DNA from: JAUWCW01 sp030609125 [NCBI: Candidatus Rokuibacteriota bacterium]
GTDB taxonomy: Bacteria; JAUVQV01
Reading direction: 5' to 3'
Assembly (NCBI GenBank): GCA_030609125.1
Contig: JAUWCW010000048.1
Location: forward strand, 1-10,010
Length of the DNA: 10,010 nucleotides
A program made the translations under genes and the position numbers. The notes beneath the pieces are model-generated. The model saw nothing but the letters and a program-made list of their open reading frames with translations. It did no database searches and was not told the DNA's origin. The stretch's first letter is position 1. Each line of letters starts with the position of its first letter. Below, piece after piece: positions 6,652-10,010 of this stretch.

Positions 6652-7406
6652 CGCGGGTCATCTGCGGTTTTCGCCCCATCGAGGAGGCCCTCCGGCAAGG
6701 GACCCGCATCCTGGGGGGCCTCTATCTCACCGCCGGGAGGGACAGTTCCCGGGCCCGGCGGCTGACGGAGCTGGCCCGGAGCAGGGGAATGAAGATCAAG
6801 CACGTCGACACCCGCACCCTGGACCGCATGACGGACGCCGGGAACCACCAGGGCGTCGCCGCCACCGTGGAGGCCAAGGGTGCGCGGGACCTCGTTGAAT
6901 ACCTTGGTGAAATAGAGGGCGCCCGGACGGCGCTGGTGGTGGTTCTCGACGGCGTGCAGGACCCGCACAACCTCGGGGCGGTGATTCGAAACTGCAGCCT
7001 CAACGGGGCGGGGGCGGTGATCATGCCCAAGGACAGGACCACCGGCATCACCCCCACGGTGGAGAAGGTCGCCGCCGGAGCCCTCGAGTACGTGGAGGTT
7101 GTGAGAGTCGGAAACCTTGCCGCCGCCCTTCGAAAGTTGAAAGAGGAGCGGTTCTGGGTGTACGGCGCCGATCCCGGGGGAGACGTGGAGCTCCAGGACG
7201 CGGATTTCCGGGGACGGGCGGCCATCGTGGTGGGAGAGGAGCACCGCGGTCTCCGGCGGCTGACGAAGGAGCACTGCGACAGCCTGGTGAGGATACCCTC
7301 CACGGGCAGGGTGGCCGCCTACAACATGGCGACGGCGACCGGCCTCTTTCTCTTCACCGCCTTCCTGCAGCAGCGGAGGGATCCCCCCCTCGAAGGGACC
7401 AAATAA
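6630..7406 (+). CDS. rlmB: 23S rRNA 2'-O-ribose methyltransferase of the SpoU/TrmH (RlmB) family
   Basis: A 258-residue SPOUT-fold enzyme. The N-terminal part, VICGFRPIEEALRQG, is the substrate-binding domain typical of RlmB, which methylates the ribose of G2251 in the 23S peptidyl-transferase loop. The catalytic domain shows motif 1 DGVQDPHNLGAVIRNC (N114, R120), motif 2 VVGEEHRGL (E203) and motif 3 IPSTGRVAAYNMATATGLFLF, where the common SLNVS appears as AYNMA. These sites bind S-adenosylmethionine through the trefoil knot. Start: TTG at 6630, six bases after GGAGGG (6618-6623), inside the end of cysS. Longer in-frame extension to 6444 would lie wholly within cysS and has no ribosome site. 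RlmB versus a sister TrmH-like rRNA methyltransferase is decided by the N-terminal domain and by the neighbourhood. Confidence 0.92.
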   Translation: MAAEKTVTRVICGFRPIEEALRQGTRILGGLYLTAGRDSSRARRLTELARSRGMKIKHVDTRTLDRMTDAGNHQGVAATVEAKGARDLVEYLGEIEGARTALVVVLDGVQDPHNLGAVIRNCSLNGAGAVIMPKDRTTGITPTVEKVAAGALEYVEVVRVGNLAAALRKLKEERFWVYGADPGGDVELQDADFRGRAAIVVGEEHRGLRRLTKEHCDSLVRIPSTGRVAAYNMATATGLFLFTAFLQQRRDPPLEGTK

Positions 7407-7409
7407 TTG

Positions 7410-7438
7410 TTGACTTGCTAACAACAAGTCCCTATACT
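7410..7438 (+). promoter_or_regulatory. promoter of the tRNA-tuf operon
   Basis: TTGACT at 7410-7415, a 17-base spacer and TATACT at 7433-7438 make a near-consensus promoter only four bases after the rlmB stop. The -35 is embedded in an inverted repeat, TTGTT at 7407-7411 and AACAA at 7420-7424. About 95 bases of leader follow before the first tRNA. Confidence 0.75.
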
Positions 7439-7537
7439 CACTCTTTCTTTTGCAAGGCATAAGAGCGCCTTGTGGCTTCTAAGTTATTTAGATGATTGAT
7501 TTTTCCCGGATATCGGGAGGTTAGCTTGCCATGGAGA

Positions 7538-7614
7538 GCCGATGTAGCTCTAACTGGTAGAGCGGCTGATTTGTAATCAGTAGGTTGGAGGTTCGAGTCC
7601 TCTCATCGGCTCCA
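7538..7614 (+). tRNA. tRNA-Thr (anticodon UGU)
   Basis: The acceptor stem GCCGATG pairs with CATCGGC (7604-7610), followed by T and an encoded CCA. The D-arm, the anticodon arm with TGT at 7572-7574 and the T-arm (TTCGAGT) all fold. It reads ACA and related Thr codons and is the first gene of the Thr-Tyr-Gly-Thr cluster. Confidence 0.97.
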
Positions 7615-7700
7615 GATTACCGATACAGACTTCAGGAAGCGACGTGAAAGCGGTGAGGCTCGACAGTATCAGGAGGAGCGTGAAGCAGGAACGGTATCCA

Positions 7701-7785
7701 GGGGAGGTTCCCGAGCGGTCAAAGGGAGCAGACTGTAAATCTGCCGGCGAAGCCTTCGGAGGTTCGAGTCCTCCCCTCCCCACCA
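7701..7785 (+). tRNA. tRNA-Tyr (anticodon GUA)
   Basis: The acceptor stem GGGGAGG pairs with CCTCCCC (7775-7781), then A and encoded CCA. The anticodon stem GCAGA/TCTGC carries GTA at 7735-7737. A long variable arm (about 7744-7760) makes it a class II tRNA of 85 bases, as expected for bacterial tRNA-Tyr. Confidence 0.97.
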
Positions 7786-7799
7786 GATATGAGGCTCGG

Positions 7800-7876
7800 G
7801 CGGGAATAGCTCAGTTGGCTAGAGCGTCAGCCTTCCAAGCTGAGGGTCGCGGGTTCGAATCCCGTTTCCCGCTCCA
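7800..7876 (+). tRNA. tRNA-Gly (anticodon UCC)
   Basis: The acceptor stem GCGGGAA pairs with TTCCCGC (7866-7872), then T and encoded CCA. The anticodon stem TCAGC/GCTGA holds TCC at 7834-7836. It reads GGA/GGG codons. Only 14 bases separate it from tRNA-Tyr. Confidence 0.97.
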
Positions 7877-7924
7877 TTTAAGAGACGGGTTTTATTGCTG
7901 TCCGGTTTCAGGTGAGTACGTGAA

Positions 7925-8053
7925 CTGTGAGAAGCGCAGTATTCGAGCAGTTCAAGGCGCGACGAAGTTGAGGAGCGAGGCGTACGTCTGTACGCCGCAG
8001 TGACGAAACGAGGAAGCAACGAAGAAATGCGAAGGATAATGCGCTTCTCACAG
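7925..8053. repeat. 129-bp palindromic element with 14-bp inverted ends (MITE- or REP-like)
   Basis: CTGTGAGAAGCGCA at 7925-7938 is the exact reverse complement of TGCGCTTCTCACAG at 8040-8053, and the match continues imperfectly inward. At the centre GGCGTAC (7979-7985) and GTACGCC (7990-7996) form a perfect hairpin with a four-base loop. The two arms also share a direct repeat, GACGAA..GAGGA near 7961-7975 and GACGAA..GAGGA near 8002-8014. No protein is encoded. I recall similar intergenic repeats in deltaproteobacterial genomes, but copy number cannot be checked here. Its right end touches the first base of the next tRNA. Confidence 0.75.
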
Positions 8054-8129
<76 letters not shown>

Positions 8130-8182
8130 GTGAGACAGAGGTTCCATGCAGGGCGGCTGCCGTCAGCAAGGAGGGATAGGTC

Positions 8183-9610
<1,428 letters not shown>

Positions 9611-9647
9611 GGCGCCCCGGCAAACGCTGAAGGGAAGGAGAAGGGTC

Positions 9648-9800
9648 TTGACACGCGACACGGTGACGCTGGTCTGCAGCGAGTGCAAACAGAGAAACTA
9701 CAAGACAAGCAAGAACAAGAAGACCACCCCGGCCAAGCTGGAGTTCAAGAAGTACTGCCGCTTCTGCCGGGCCCACACCCTTCACAAGGAAGGCAAGTAG
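9648..9800 (+). CDS. rpmG: 50S ribosomal protein L33
   Basis: A 50-residue basic protein with two Cys pairs, C10-x2-C13 and C37-x2-C40, the zinc-binding form of L33, and the family core [10 protein letters not shown]. It belongs to the large ribosomal subunit near the E site. The start is TTG at 9648, seven bases after AAGGAG (9635-9640); no ATG or GTG gives the conserved N-terminus. The placement between tuf and tRNA-Trp/secE is the conserved order. It is likely on the tRNA-tuf transcript, 37 bases after the tuf stop. Confidence 0.95.
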   Translation: MTRDTVTLVCSECKQRNYKTSKNKKTTPAKLEFKKYCRFCRAHTLHKEGK

Positions 9801-9827
9801 GGAGAAAGGATACCAGTGGCGGAGTAC

Positions 9828-9904
9828 AGGCCAGTAGCTCTAACGGTTAGAGCACCGGACTCCAAATTCGGGTGTTGTGGGTTCGAATCCCTCCTGGCCT
9901 GCCA
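9828..9904 (+). tRNA. tRNA-Trp (anticodon CCA)
   Basis: The acceptor stem AGGCCAG pairs with CTGGCCT (9894-9900), then G and encoded CCA. The anticodon stem CCGGA/TTCGG, with one G-T pair, holds CCA at 9862-9864. Its position between rpmG and secE is conserved. Confidence 0.97.
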
Positions 9905-9924
9905 GATTCCACGGTAGCGGACAT

Positions 9925-10010
9925 ATGTTTGATAATACGAAGTCGTTTCTCAAGGAAGTAATCGTAGAGCTCTAGAAAGTCAGCTGGCCCACGCGTCAGC
10001 AGACGATTTC
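9925..10010 (+). CDS. secE: preprotein translocase SecE, N-terminal part, with an in-frame TAG; runs off the window
   Basis: The frame from ATG 9925 reads MFDNTKSFLKEVIVEL, then TAG at 9973-9975, then KVSWPTRQQTI to the window edge. The part after the stop is the conserved cytoplasmic motif of SecE, usually preceded by E-L-K-K, so the TAG replaces a lysine codon (AAG to TAG would be one change). SecE is the small essential membrane subunit of the SecYEG channel; its membrane helix lies beyond the edge. No start codon follows the TAG inside the window, so reinitiation cannot rescue the motif. Identity as secE is firm from motif and gene order; whether the stop is real, read through, or an error is open. 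Confidence 0.88.

Noticed and set aside
6147-7460. Minus-strand open frame of 437 codons
   Set aside because: Opposite cysS and rlmB, with low-complexity product and no start signal.
7644-8003. Plus-strand ORF of 119 codons across tRNA genes
   Set aside because: It runs through tRNA-Tyr, tRNA-Gly and half of the palindromic element, so it is not a protein gene.
9973-9975. Genome-wide UAG recoding
   Set aside because: tuf, rpmG, the 118-aa gene and the 407-aa gene all stop at TAG at the expected protein ends, so general readthrough is unlikely.

Overview
The window looks like bacterial chromosome, most likely a GC-rich member of the former Deltaproteobacteria (Desulfobacterota). This rests on gene order from general knowledge: cysS, rlmB, tRNA-Thr-Tyr-Gly-Thr, tuf, rpmG, tRNA-Trp, secE is a conserved block in that group, and the tRNA-tuf-secE part is also seen in E. 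coli. No search was run, so the taxonomy is an inference.

Left part (1 to about 5060) is accessory. It holds the end of a Phd/YefM-type antitoxin overlapping a VapC/FitB-like PIN-domain toxin, a coupled 37-codon ORF of unknown role, a MNT nucleotidyltransferase / HEPN toxin pair whose HEPN gene is frameshifted, a small very basic conserved protein, a large Fic-domain protein preceded by three imperfect direct repeats over its promoter region, and a 407-residue helical protein without a recognised function. At least three of these genes belong to families linked to toxin-antitoxin or target-modifying systems, so this is a small stress/defence island beside housekeeping genes.

Right part (about 5117 to 10010) is the translation block. 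A good sigma-70-like promoter drives cysS, and rlmB overlaps cysS and starts with TTG. A second good promoter precedes four tRNA genes that run into tuf, rpmG (L33), tRNA-Trp and the start of secE. A 129-bp palindromic element with 14-bp perfect inverted ends sits between tRNA-Gly and the second tRNA-Thr and touches the first base of that tRNA.

The most striking observations are in the housekeeping block. EF-Tu is 475 residues rather than the usual 390-400, because a 78-residue segment across the domain 2/3 boundary is present twice in tandem; the two copies differ at about a quarter of positions, so this is not a recent copy. secE carries an in-frame TAG exactly where the conserved lysine before the KVSWPT motif is expected. 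With the HEPN frameshift these are three disruptions in 10 kb. They may be real or may reflect assembly and base-call errors, and reads over those positions would decide.
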